In this document: positions 1 to 11,320 of the stretch, one piece after another
Numbering within the stretch: the first letter of the stretch is position 1
Layout: each line of letters begins with the position of its first letter
Assembly: GCA_022432975.1 (NCBI GenBank)
Contig: CM039512.1
Location: 28,753,171-28,817,170, forward strand
Origin: Begonia masoniana
Taxonomy: Eukaryota; Streptophyta; Magnoliopsida; Cucurbitales; Begoniaceae
Direction of reading: 5' to 3'
DNA length: 64,000 nt
The notes under the pieces: generated by a model
Database searches by the model: none
Told to the model about the DNA's origin: nothing
What the model saw: only the letters and a program-made list of their open reading frames with translations
Position numbers and translations under genes: made by a program

Positions 1-80
1 CAAATCGGTTTCCCCAATCTTATTATTGATTTCTAGTAAGGTCTAGTGAGAGTTGGATTAATGTACTGTCTTAACCTTAG

Positions 81-646
81 GTAAGCAAGCTTTTGGAGTA
101 GTTGAAATCGTGCATCTCCAGGAGAGCCAGGTAAGTAAAGTTTGCTTGTGCCTTCGGGCCTACATCATAAAACATTAGGATTAAGCTTACTTGGATGAAT
201 CTGTATGTCATGCATCATGTTTTTTTTTTAAAGTATACGAAAATGAATTTGAATGCATGTTGGCATGGTGAGGATTGAACATATTGAAACAGCTATGTGA
301 ATCAGTTTTACTGTTAAGGGAAATAATCCGCCCCTTAATGAGACAGTGGATATTTATACTTTGGAAGAGTTGATCCAACTTCCAATTTCACAGAGGGATC
401 TGGACATGTGAATCAGATTTACTGTTAAGGGACTTAATCCGCCCCTTAATGAGTCAGTGGATGTATATACTTTGGGAGAATTGATCCAACTCCCAATTTC
501 ACAGGGGGATCTGAACAGAAACGAAGCATGAACAACTGAGTTGAGAAAGTAGAAACTGCATGGCTAGGAATTCATATTTCAGTGTTTCATTTCATTACTG
601 CTTTACTTACTTAGCATTAGGCTAATAGATGAGTTTTGTGATGTAG
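81..646 (+). other. Predicted LTR leader splice module (50-nt exon 81-130, intron 131-646)
   Basis: Seen: acceptor-like CCTTAG ends at 80, donor CCAG-GTAAGTA is at 130/131, the branch-like block TTACTTAGCATTAGG lies about 35 nt upstream of acceptor GATGTAG-GTGAAG at 646/647. The layout matches the modules in Tekay-1, Tekay-2 and both solo LTRs, but the exon is 50 nt rather than 45. Splicing itself is inferred, not shown. Confidence 0.45.
297..516 (+). repeat. Two-copy tandem duplication, period 111 bp
   Basis: Segments 297-407 and 408-516 align end to end with scattered substitutions. Each carries TTAATCCGCCCC-type and TTGATCCAACT(T/C)CCAATTTCAC-type blocks. It lies inside the predicted intron of LTR-X, where the Tekay-1 LTR has a different block with paired motifs. 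Confidence 0.85.
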
Positions 647-1179
647 GTGAAGAAGTGATTGCAGGTGTGTTTACTGAGTCTGTTGAGGACTAGACGGGTT
701 GTGGAGTGCATCTTTGTAACAATCTGGCAGCTGATGAGGCGGTTTAACTGATGTCAGTTGGTGTGAAGGTTCAGTTGTCAACGTTTCAATTTTAGTGTGT
801 TGAGTTTTCATGACAGTAGTGGTTTTCAATATTCCGAATACAATTTTTTTTAGAGTTTTCTGATAATAGTATTTGGTTGGGCTTAAATGTTGATTTTACT
901 GAATTTGAGTGATGTAAGGATTTGAATTGTTCTAAATGGTTTCAGTGAAGTAAGCTTGTCCTTCTCACAGTTAGAGATGTTTTTGGATGGAATCTGAGTA
1001 GTTGAAATATTGTTCCACTTTCTGTTGAGTTTTCTGAAGTTACTTAGGGTCAGGGGTTTTTGAAAGTCTTGAGTAAAGTTTGCAAGTTCAACCATCGGTG
1101 AATGGAGTTCACCGGTGGATGTTGTGTGTGTGAATCGAATCATCCGGCTGACGTCACCGGCTGATGTCGAGTATTTTAC

Positions 1180-2880
1180 TCACCGGATGATGTCGTGTGT
1201 AAATCCATCGGATGATGTAGAAAGTCTTTTGTCGTCTAGTGACCGGTGGATGTCGTGTGTAAATCCATCGGATGATGTAGAAAGTCTTTTGTCGTCTAGT
1301 GACCGGTGGATGTCGTGTGTAAATCCATCGGATGATGTAGAAAGTCTTTTGTCGTCTAGTGACCGGTGGATGTCGTGTGTAAATCCATCGGATGATGTAG
1401 AAAGTCTTTTGTCGTCTAGTGACCGGTGGATGTCGTGTGTAAATCCATCGGATGATGTAGAAAGTCTTTTGTCGTCTAGTGACCGGTGGATGTCGTGTGT
1501 AAATCCATCGGATGATGTAGAAAGTCTTTTGTCGTCTAGTGACCGGTGGATGTCGTGTGTAAATCCATCGGATGATGTAGAAAGTCTTTTGTCGTCTAGT
1601 GACCGGTGGATGTCGTGTGTAAATCCATCGGATGATGTAGAAAGTCTTTTGTCGTCTAGTGACCGGTGGATGTCGTGTGTAAATCCATCGGATGATGTAG
1701 AAAGTCTTTTGTCGTCTAGTGACCGGTGGATGTCGTGTGTAAATCCATCGGATGATGTAGAAAGTCTTTTGTCGTCTAGTGACCGGTGGATGTCGTGTGT
1801 AAATCCATCGGATGATGTAGAAAGTCTTTTGTCGTCTAGTGACCGGTGGATGTCGTGTGTAAATCCATCGGATGATGTAGAAAGTCTTTTGTCGTCTAGT
1901 GACCGGTGGATGTCGTGTGTAAATCCATCGGATGATGTAGAAAGTCTTTTGTCGTCTAGTGACCGGTGGATGTCGTGTGTAAATCCATCGGATGATGTAG
2001 AAAGTCTTTTGTCGTCTAGTGACCGGTGGATGTCGTGTGTAAATCCATCGGATGATGTAGAAAGTCTTTTGTCGTCTAGTGACCGGTGGATGTCGTGTGT
2101 AAATCCATCGGATGATGTAGAAAGTCTTTTGTCGTCTAGTGACCGGTGGATGTCGTGTGTAAATCCATCGGATGATGTAGAAAGTCTTTTGTCGTCTAGT
2201 GACCGGTGGATGTCGTGTGTAAATCCATCGGATGATGTAGAAAGTCTTTTGTCGTCTAGTGACCGGTGGATGTCGTGTGTAAATCCATCGGATGATGTAG
2301 AAAGTCTTTTGTCGTCTAGTGACCGGTGGATGTCGTGTGTAAATCCATCGGATGATGTAGAAAGTCTTTTGTCGTCTAGTGACCGGTGGATGTCGTGTGT
2401 AAATCCATCGGATGATGTAGAAAGTCTTTTGTCGTCTAGTGACCGGTGGATGTCGTGTGTAAATCCATCGGATGATGTAGAAAGTCTTTTGTCGTCTAGT
2501 GACCGGTGGATGTCGTGTGTAAATCCATCGGATGATGTAGAAAGTCTTTTGTCGTCTAGTGACCGGTGGATGTCGTGTGTAAATCCATCGGATGATGTAG
2601 AAAGTCTTTTGTCGTCTAGTGACCGGTGGATGTCGTGTGTAAATCCATCGGATGATGTAGAAAGTCTTTTGTCGTCTAGTGACCGGTGGATGTCGTGTGT
2701 AAATCCATCGGATGATGTAGAAAGTCTTTTGTCGTCTAGTGACCGGTGGATGTCGTGTGATAATCCACCAGAAGATGTAGGAAGTGTTTTGTCGTTTAGT
2801 GACCGGTGGATGTCGTGTGTTAATCCACCGGAAGATGTAGGAAGTGTTTTTTCGTCTAGTCACTGGTGGATGCAGTATAA
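1180..2880 (+). repeat. 60-bp minisatellite, about 26 identical units plus diverged edge units
   Basis: Between 1201 and 2760 the same 60-bp unit repeats 26 times. The first 25 are identical; the 26th differs only at its last base or so. Units at 2761-2880 and the lead-in before 1200 are diverged, as expected if unequal exchange homogenises the centre. Each unit contains a near-perfect inverted repeat, CCGGTGGAT with ATCCATCGG, separated by 11 nt. The unit is related to a single-copy stretch in the Tekay-1 LTR near 8095-8150 (shared GTCGTCTAGTGACCGGT). Frames stay open on both strands because 60 is a multiple of three; nothing suggests a real protein. Confidence 0.95.
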
Positions 2881-3288
2881 CGTCGATCATCCGGCTGACG
2901 TCACCGAAAGATGTAGAGAATATTTTATCGTTTTGTCACCGGATGATGTCTTCTATTTTCTGCTTCAGCCCTTTTTGTTGACTTGTTCAGCGGGCGATGC
3001 GTTTGACTCTTGAAACTTTTGAAGTATTTTGCAATTTAAATCTTTATTCTTTTTACCGAGTATTTCTTAGCATTTCAACTGATTAATCAATCATCGTACA
3101 ATAGTTTTGTTTAACTCTATTTTTACTCAAATGATTTCCGCTGCAAGATTTTAAATGTCTGAGGTTTTAGAAAAAAAAAATATATCAAATTATGACTTTC
3201 GAGCGAAGTTTCAAATTTGAACCAGAGTTTCCGAGTCATGTGCAATTCTTGTGTAACGAACCGGGTTCAGAAGACTCGGGGCGTTACA

Positions 3289-3482
3289 GCAAGAGCTCGT
3301 CTCCGTACATCATGGACACTGAATAATTCTGGTAGTAGAATTTTTTGCTGTCAATACTATGCGGTAATATAATGTTAATTTGTTATTATACAATATAATG
3401 TGCGATTTGTTACAGGTGAAATCAGGAGGACGCAATTTTTTTGATGGTACAATGCAGCCATGGGATTGAGGGAGAAAGATAT
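3289..3482 (+). pseudogene. GRF zinc-finger gene, left copy, exon-2 remnant
   Basis: Translation of 3289-3363 gives the LRTSWTLNNSG-type segment followed by CCQYYA, the core of the plant GRF zinc finger (family pattern: CxC, TSWTxxNPGRRF, C). The arginines and first cysteines of the intact version are lost or cut off by LTR-X. A GT follows at 3364 and an AG near 3417, matching intron positions in the right copy. The remaining 3' part continues after Tekay-1 at 15357. It is the mirror copy of the gene at 18337-18847. Confidence 0.7.
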
Positions 3483-4512
3483 TGTAACACCCGACATTCT
3501 CAGTCAGGTGATTTTCTTAACGGAATTAACGGTCACCTCTTTATTTGACCTTTTATTTAATAATTATATGCCAAAGTTTATTGGATCTCTATTGTAGTGG
3601 CAGAATTGTAATTAAGGAGGAACTTATTTGATATAAGTAGAAAATGGAAACTCTTAAACCTCACAAAAAAAAACCCCACTATAGCCGACATTCTCTCTCG
3701 GTGATTCCCATCCTCCCAGAACTCTCTCTCTCGCAGCAGGTAGCCTTCTTCATCAATAACCGATTCTCCTTCGTTCTCGCCGATACTCAGCTTACCAGGT
3801 AAGACTTAATGAATGTAGTTACTGGTAGATACTTTGAGCTCTGTTTTCAGTTAGAACCCGAGGTTTCAGATTCTTTAATGGCAGAGTAATAATAGGATCA
3901 TTTCTATTATGCGTTTAGTAAAAGCATTTCCGAGTTTGTAATATCCGGCTTGTACAGAATTTTATATTATTATATATATTGACATTTTGGTAAATATGTC
4001 AAATCAGATCCATTTTACAAAAAGAATGCGTCATTTCGATCCTAACGATTAATAGGAATTTTAAGGAAATTATGAGATTTTTCGGAGTAATAACGCTTTA
4101 TTTCGAGTAATTACATTTCTTGAAATGTAAAAAGATGTTTTAGTAAAAATAGTAAACGGGATCCGTTTTGCGAACGGACAGTTTCAATAAATCCCAAATA
4201 ATGAGTTGGACTTATGGGTAAAATAAGGAAGTTTGGAGAAACTAAATCGCTAGTCAATTAACGAAACAAAGGACGAAACAAATATAAAAACTAAAGAAGG
4301 GCAAAAAGGTAATTTACCAAGTTACTTTTTAATTTAAAAATCAAATTTCCTTCATTCTGCAGAACACTTCTGCGATTTCAATTCTCTTTTTCCAGAGAGC
4401 TTTTTCTCTCGACTCTCCCTCTCTGCCCGTGGCGATTTCAACGATCCGACCTCCGATCTTTCTCCCGATTGTTTTGTTTTCTTCACGTTTTCTCCTCCGG
4501 TCAACGCTCTAG

Positions 4513-5541
4513 GTATGATTCTATAGTTTTAGAGCGTTAAATTTTGAGTTTCGTAGAGTTAAACCACTTAAGGTTCGTTTAGGGTTTCGATTAAAAACGA
4601 GATTTAGGATTCAAAATTTATAAATTTACTGTAATTAAGTATATATTGAACATATTGGACGTTATTGGACGAATCTAATGGATTTAGAATAAATGTTAGA
4701 TTTTGCGAAATTTCGAGATTTAGGGAAAAAATTGTGATTTGATATTTAGGGTCTTGAGCGTGATTTGCTCGATGAAATAGCTCAATAAATTGGATTAAAG
4801 CTTTAGGAAATTTCTTTAGTTAAGGTTTTGTTGAATTGGACGTTTAGTAGCTTAAACTGGTTTTAGTGGCAAATGTCGTGTTTTGCCTCAGGCGAACGAT
4901 TCTCGTGGTCAGAGCTCGAAGTTCAGCGCGCTCAAGGTAAGTTCTCGTGACTTACTCTGGCCGATTGGCCTACACCGTATTTCGATGTCGAGTCGAGGAT
5001 CTTAGTGGATTGTTTGTTTTAAATTGCTTTGGGTGGGTAGTTAGGTTTAAACGTCTTGTAGGTTATTTCGTTTACAGTCTTGATGGTACGCATGCTTGTT
5101 TGTTTACATTTATATTGAATTGTTCATGCATTACGTATTTTAACTTGGCATGAAAATGAATTTCTGCACAATATTTTCAGAAAATTAATGTGGCCCAAAA
5201 ATTGGGGGCTATTGATCTACCGTGCGGGCCGATTAAGGGTCTGGCCGATACCATATCTCATGTACTATAATTAATGAACGTAATCTGTTATCTGGTCACG
5301 TGAGGTGGGACTCAGACACGGTTGTACGTGTTGTAAGCGTGTACCCCCCTCCTCTAACCGCACGGGGTCGTCCGACCGCTGGATGGACCCCCTTCGGTTA
5401 GGGGGATGAGATCTCGGTGATATACTATCTGCGACGCTCTGTATGTTATGCATGATTTTCGAACTCCATATGCACTGCACGCATCTGCATTTACGTAGAA
5501 TTTACTGAGCCTTTAGCTCATAGTGTGTATGTATGGTGTAG
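4513..5541 (+). other. Predicted leader splice module, solo LTR (exon 4892-4936)
   Basis: Donor CTCTAG-GTATGAT at 4512/4513, acceptor TTGCCTCAG at 4891 (379-nt intron), a 45-nt segment, donor CTCAAG-GTAAGTT at 4936/4937, then 605 nt ending GGTGTAG-GTGACA at 5541. TTTACTGAGCCTTTAGCTCA lies about 40 nt before that acceptor. Same order and 45-nt spacing as Tekay-1, with little sequence similarity inside. Confidence 0.5.
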
Positions 5542-6032
5542 GTGACATTTTAGGTGACACCGAGCCAGGTGAGGACGACGTTCCTCCTCCTAACGTGTGA
5601 GGCAGTTGACGGAAGATGGATTGCGGTGGTGTGTTGCGCAGTCGATGCTTAACCGACCCGTGGGGATGTATGTATAGATTTTGAGGGTTTTTGGACTGAT
5701 ATTTGTATAGAAATTTTAGGATTCTTGGTTCTGGTAGTTGATAGGTTTACGTTTTGAGTTGTTTATAAAACATTTTGAAATGTACTTTGTAAACATATGG
5801 TATAAGGGGATGCTCAGTTTTTAAACAGAACCATGCGGTTCATTTTCTTAAATTTGATTCGGTTTAAAAAGTGAGTTGTGTGCGTTTTGCGATTCGCATG
5901 TAGGGAAGGAGAGAGTTGTTTTATAGACAGTTTTCATGAAAATGTATAGAAGAAATATGGACGAAAATGTTGAAATTGGCTCTCTGGAATCAGATTTCAG
6001 AGAGGCGGAAATGTTGGGTTAGCTCTCTCGAA

Positions 6033-6534
<502 letters not shown>

Positions 6535-7913
6535 CCCTTGACCAATTTAATAAATGTTTTAATTGTTTTATTAATTGTTTTAAATAGATTTAAGTTTATA
6601 AATGGTTTTGTTTTAAGTGGTTTAAAAGGTAGACTTCAGTTCCGCTTAAATTCAATTAAGTATAAAAAAAAAATATATGTATGGGAAAATGGGTAAAGTT
6701 TTAGGGATGTTACAGAGTTGATTATGAACATTTAGATAGCTGTATGCGATTAGTTACTAGGCTGAATCTGGTTATTTAGATTGTAGAAATTTAATCCACG
6801 CACACAAGATGCTCGGCAGAAGAATATAGAAATACAAGTAGGTTAAGCATTAGGATGATTTTTGGTTAGCACTATTAGGATTTTATTTTAACTTGGTAAT
6901 GTGAAATGATTTAGGTGAAGAAGATTTGAAAGGAGTATTCCATTTGCAAAGGACACCAGGTAAGTGAATGTATTAAGACTTCCGGCCACTAGGGCCCTAC
7001 ATCTTAAGAGTACTAAATTAGTTATGTGCTTGATGTTTGTTTTAAGTTAGTAAGATGGTTGTACTTGGATGATTTACGGATGTTTGAGAACTATATAATG
7101 TGATGTTCTGTTGAGCCTATGAAATCAACTGTCTAGAATGATAATTTCCATAGCTTGATGATTAAAAGCATTCATGTCATGCATCATGATTTACTTCTCA
7201 AGCATATGAAAATGATTTATGAGCATGTTTTTCTCCATGAGCAAGATATGAGAATGAATATGAAACTTATGCAACCAAATTAAGTGAGGGTTGGGGGCGG
7301 TTTGGCGTATGTCACTGTCCAAAGAGAAGGACCATGAATACGGCCCGAAAGGGACTATGTACACTTGCACTGTCATCCCCCCTTTACGGCACAAATCCTC
7401 CCTTAATCCATATGATGAAAGTGATGAACAAGAACACGAATAAGAACAAGAAAAGAGCATGAAACAAACATGATCATGATTTTCTTGAAACTATGCATTC
7501 ACGTATACATGTTAGTATTGCATTCCTTACTAAGCATTAGGCTTATAGTTTAAACCTTATGATGTAGGTGACGAGATTTCAGGTGAGGATTCCAAAGCTA
7601 ATGAAGATGTCTAAGTCTGGTTGCTGGAAGGTGATCAGGGTGTAATTCTGTGGCTGGATGGCGATTGAGACCCCTGGTTAATACTCTATGATTTTGTTAT
7701 GATTATGAATATGGTAGTTTAAGCAGGATGAGTTTACTTTTATAACATTGAGTTTTGAAACTGTCTGGTTGACTACTGAGTCTGGGAATGATTAAAAGGA
7801 TTATTAAATGATCTGTTGTTAAGTCTTCCGCTATATGTATTCTGGATGAGTCTCTGATTTTCATTTATAAGAGTGATTAGTCAATGAAGTTAGAAGTCTG
7901 TGCATATCTATGT

Positions 7914-8410
7914 CCACCGATAGCTGTACTCTATCGGATGATGTTAGGAATTTGCATCCACCGATAGATGTTCTCTATCGGAAGATGTATGAGTTTGCAG
8001 TGTGCAGTGACCGATAGATGTTCTCTATCGAAGATGTCTTAAAAAGAGCACGTGGATTGCACATGTCCTATCGATAGATGCTGTGTATCTCAATTACCGG
8101 ATGATGTAAGTGTTGTGTTGTCGTCTAGTGACCGGTAGATGTTTTACAATCGGTAGAAGTAGCATAATATTTGTCGTTTGCTACCGGTCGATGTAAGTGA
8201 TACTCTTTGTCGCCTAGCAATCGGCAGAAGTGAATAAGTCTTCTGCCGGATGATGTCTGCAAATCACGTGAGACGCTCGTGACCATCGGTCGACGTGAGT
8301 TTATGACTCTATCGGCAGATGCAGTTTAAGAGATGTTTAGAAACAGATGTGTCACGTGGCGGGCACGTGACCATCGGTCGATGTGAGTCTATGACTCTAT
8401 CGGTAGATAC
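7914..8410 (+). repeat. Degenerate hairpin array (CCGATAG...CTATCGG), Tekay-1 5' LTR
   Basis: Irregular units of about 20-60 bp built around (A)CCGATAGATG, TATCGGAAGATG, ACCGGTAGATG, CATCGGTCGATGTGAG and CGGCAGATG. Several form 21-nt hairpins with 7-bp arms CCGATAG and CTATCGG around a 7-nt loop. The 3' LTR has the matching array, with small differences that include a duplicated GTGCAGT. Confidence 0.85.
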
Positions 8411-8545
8411 AGTTTAGGAGATGTTTTTGAAGAAAAAAATAATATATAACACTAATAATGAACAAGGTGTATGAAGTAAGAACCGATTGATTAAGAGGTT
8501 AAGTTATGAATTACGTGGCGACTCCAACTGGGGTTGTTACAATTA

Positions 8546-8557
8546 TGGTATCAAAGC
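8546..8557 (+). other. Tekay-1 primer-binding site
   Basis: TGGTATCAAAGC, four bases after the LTR end, complements the 3' end of plant initiator tRNA-Met with one mismatch (TGGTATCAGAGC expected). It marks the minus-strand DNA start site and the LTR/internal border. Confidence 0.85.
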
Positions 8558-8701
8558 AAAACCAGGTTCTAAAATCGATTCTGCAGACTGCCTCCCAGCA
8601 CAGATTGCCACCTGAGTACACTCCAGCAACTGTAAGTGTTTATGATTTTAGTAATGTCATTAAGTTAAGATATGTTATGATTATTGTTTAGGAATCTCAA
8701 A

Positions 8702-9520
8702 ATGGTGAGAGGTCAACAGAGAGAAGACAATGTGGATAGTAACACTATTGCTCAACTGACAGAATTAGTTATTCGTCAATCACGCCAAATAGAACAGCTT
8801 GTGACCACTAAAGAGGAACAAGGCAACTCCAGTACTAATGCAACTCATGATCATGGGGGTGAGCGTTTCCACCGGCTTCGATCCCTGGTGTTTAATGGAC
8901 ATGTTTCGGATCCTATTTATGCTGAGGAATGGATTCGAAAGATGGAGGACATGTTTAAGTATGCGAAGGGGATAAGGTCACATATGCTGTCTTTCATTTG
9001 GAATTGAGTGCAAGACATTGGTGGGATTTAATCCAGAGCACCGCTAATGCAGGAGCTATGACCTGGGAAACGTTTAAGACTGCCTTCTTTGACAAGTACT
9101 TCAATAGGACTGTTCGGGCCAACAAGAAGAAGGAGTTCATGAATTTGTGACAAACTGGCTCTGTGACGGATTACATATGCAAAATTGATGCTTTATCATG
9201 GTTTGCTCCCCGATTGGTTGAGGATGATGAGGACAGGACTTACCAATTTGTTCAAGGACTGAAGCCGAGTTTGTATATGAGAGTAAAGACTACCGAAATA
9301 CACAATGTACCTTATGGTGAAGTGACGGCTAAGGCCTTGGAGATGGAAGAGGCTGAGAACATATGCACAGCGTGAACAGCTCACGAAGGAAACTCAGCAG
9401 CCACCACATTAGAACAAAGGATGGCAGCCGCAACAGAACAGGGGACCACAACAACAGCAGCAAGGTATAAAGAGACCCTTCAATCCAAATGATGACTAAG
9501 GGAAGGGAAAACGACCATTA
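8702..9520 (+). pseudogene. Tekay-1 gag capsid region, frame-broken
   Basis: The frame opens with ATG at 8702 (start MVRGQQRED). The N-terminal part carries a heptad-like segment (IRQSRQIEQLV), then the capsid motif FNGHVSDPIYAEEWIRKME typical of Gypsy retrotransposon gag. The frame shifts near 8990; the next frame continues the capsid (SARHWWDLI, WETFKTAFFDKYF). An in-frame TGA at about 9148, another at 9373 and stops near 9496 break the rest (FVQGLKPSL region is recognisable). Gag would form the particle that packages element RNA. This copy cannot make full-length protein. Confidence 0.9.
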
Positions 9521-10087
9521 GCCCCTTTATGCTCCAACTGCCAAAAGAACCACCATGGCGAATGCAAGTTGCATTCTGGCCGTTGCTTCATATGTGATAA
9601 AGTTGGACATATAGTCAGAGACTGCCCCATGCCACCTGATCCAAATCGAGCAAGAGTAATGCCCCGAGTCTTTGCTATGATGGAAGATGAAGATACCATG
9701 CAGCATACGGTCATAACAGGTACAATTATGATCTGTGGTATTTCTGCTTATACACTTATAGACACGGGAACCACACACTCATTCATTGCAACCTTATTTG
9801 CGTGTAAGCATAAGTTAGAATACTTACCAGCTGATAGGCCATATAGTGTGATGTTACCATCAGGAAAGTCCTTGTATTCTGAGCAGATATTGAAAGGTGA
9901 TATTGTGTCTTTAGGAGATAAGAAGTTATATGTAGAACTAATTGTAATTGACATGAAGGGGTATGAAGTTATACTAGGAATGGATTGGTTATTCAGACAT
10001 CATGCTACGATAAGTTGTAGGTCTGGTTTGGTTAATTCAGACCCCCGAATGGAGATCGGTATACCTTTCAAGCTATCCCAAAGATAA
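9521..10087 (+). pseudogene. Tekay-1 gag zinc knuckle and aspartic protease
   Basis: The frame is open to the stop at 10087. It carries the accessory motif CSNCQKNHHGEC and the zinc knuckle CFICDKVGHIVRDC (CX2CX4HX4C), then protease with LIDTGTTHSFI as active-site loop (DTG) and, about 90 residues later, VILGMDWL, the second conserved protease motif. In active elements the protease cuts the polyprotein; here the segment is separated from the capsid by stops and from RT by stops at 10085 and about 10218. The last 20 residues before the stop no longer resemble the family. Confidence 0.9.
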
Positions 10088-10236
10088 GTAAAATACCGAT
10101 TATATCCTCACTAGAGACTCAACGGATATTGAAAAGCGGCTGTGAGAGTTACCTAGCTAGTATAATAGATGTTCGGGTGAAGAATAAGATAGAATTACAA
10201 GATATTCCTATTGTCTGAGAGTTCCCTGAGGCATTT

Positions 10237-11289
10237 TTGGATGATTTTCCAGGATTACCACCTGATAGAGAAATAGAGTTTGTAATTGATACATATCCCG
10301 AGGCATTACCCGTATCTAAGAACCCTTATCGCATGGCACCTGTTGAGCTGAAGGAATTAAAAGTCCAACTACAGGAATTAGTAGACAAGGGATTTATACG
10401 CTCTAGTAGTTCTCCCTGGGGTGCACCTGTGTTATTCGTTAAGAAGAAAGATGGTTCCCTAAGGATGTGCATAGATTACCGAGAACTGAACAAGTTGACA
10501 ATTAAGAATAAGTACCCCTTGCCCCGAATTGACGACTTGTTTGACCAATTACAAGGAGCTAAAGTGTTTTCAAAGATTGACTTGCATTCGGGGTACTACC
10601 AACTGAAGGTTAAGGAGGAAGATGTACCTAAGACAGCTTTTAGGACCCGTTATGGACATTATGAATTTCTTGTGATGTCGTTTGGGTTAACCAATGCACC
10701 TGCATCTTTTATGTATTTGATGAACCGAGTGTTTCGTGAATATTTGGACAAGTTTGTGATTGTATTCATAGATGATATTCTTATATACTCACGGACTGAA
10801 GCTGACCACGAAGAACACTTAAGAACAGTTTTGACAACCCTGAAACAGCAACAACTTTATGCCAAGTTGTCCAAGTGTGAATTCTGGCTGGATAAGGTTA
10901 ACTTTTTAGGCCATGTCATCTCTGCTGAGGGCATATCAGTAGATCCAACCAAGATTCAAGCTGTTAAGGACTGGCCACAGCCAAGAAATGCCAGTGAAGT
11001 CCGTAGTTTTCTTGGTTTGGCAGGCTATTATAGGAAGTTTATTAAGGGATTTTCGATGATAGCTAAGCCTTTAACTAATTTGACAAAAAAGGACACCAAG
11101 TACCCTTGGACTGAAGCTTGTGAAGATGGCTTCCAAATACTTAAACTGAAGTTGACATCAGCCCCGCTTTTGACTCTTCCAACCGAAGAAGGGAAGTTTA
11201 GTGTTTACTGTGATGCATCAAAAATTGGTCTGGGGTGTGTTTTGATGCAAGATGGTAAGGTTGTAGCGCGTATGCCTCTAGGCAGCTGA
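10237..11289 (+). pseudogene. Tekay-1 reverse transcriptase and start of RNase H
   Basis: A 350-codon open segment covering nearly the whole [22 protein letters not shown], the [20 protein letters not shown] block, DLHSGYYQL, the catalytic FIDDILIY (two Asp of the active site), FLGHVIS and [12 protein letters not shown]. RNase H begins at [13 protein letters not shown] (first catalytic Asp present). The frame is lost by an indel at about 11268 and regained by another near 11312; between them the expected residues can still be read in another frame. RT copies element RNA into DNA. The domain looks well preserved, so the element is probably not very old. Confidence 0.93.
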
Positions 11290-11320
11290 AGAGTTATGAG
11301 CAGAACTACCCACTCACGAT

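Larger units (their letters stand above)
1..3288 (+). mobile_element. LTR-X: 3' portion of a long Tekay-like LTR, left end outside window
   Basis: Seen: the stretch ends in GGGCGTTACA at 3288, directly before sequence that aligns with the GRF zinc-finger element (compare minus strand near 18690). The end therefore behaves like a TG...CA LTR terminus; the target duplication may be GCAAG (3289-3293), but its partner is off the window. It contains the same succession of modules as the Tekay-1 LTR: AG-GTAAG boundaries, a block with TTAGCATTAGGCTA, TGATGTAG-GTGA, then an array. No protein gene is present; the long open frames across the array are periodic artefacts. Inference: this is the downstream part of one LTR, a solo LTR or the 3' LTR of an element extending to the left. 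Confidence 0.7.

Noticed and set aside
1180..2880. CRISPR array
   Set aside because: Units are contiguous with no variable spacers, and the DNA is plant nuclear.
1115..3013. Long open frames on both strands through the 60-bp array
   Set aside because: The unit length is a multiple of three, so any stop-free frame stays open; there is no initiation context, domain or codon signal, and frames exist on both strands.
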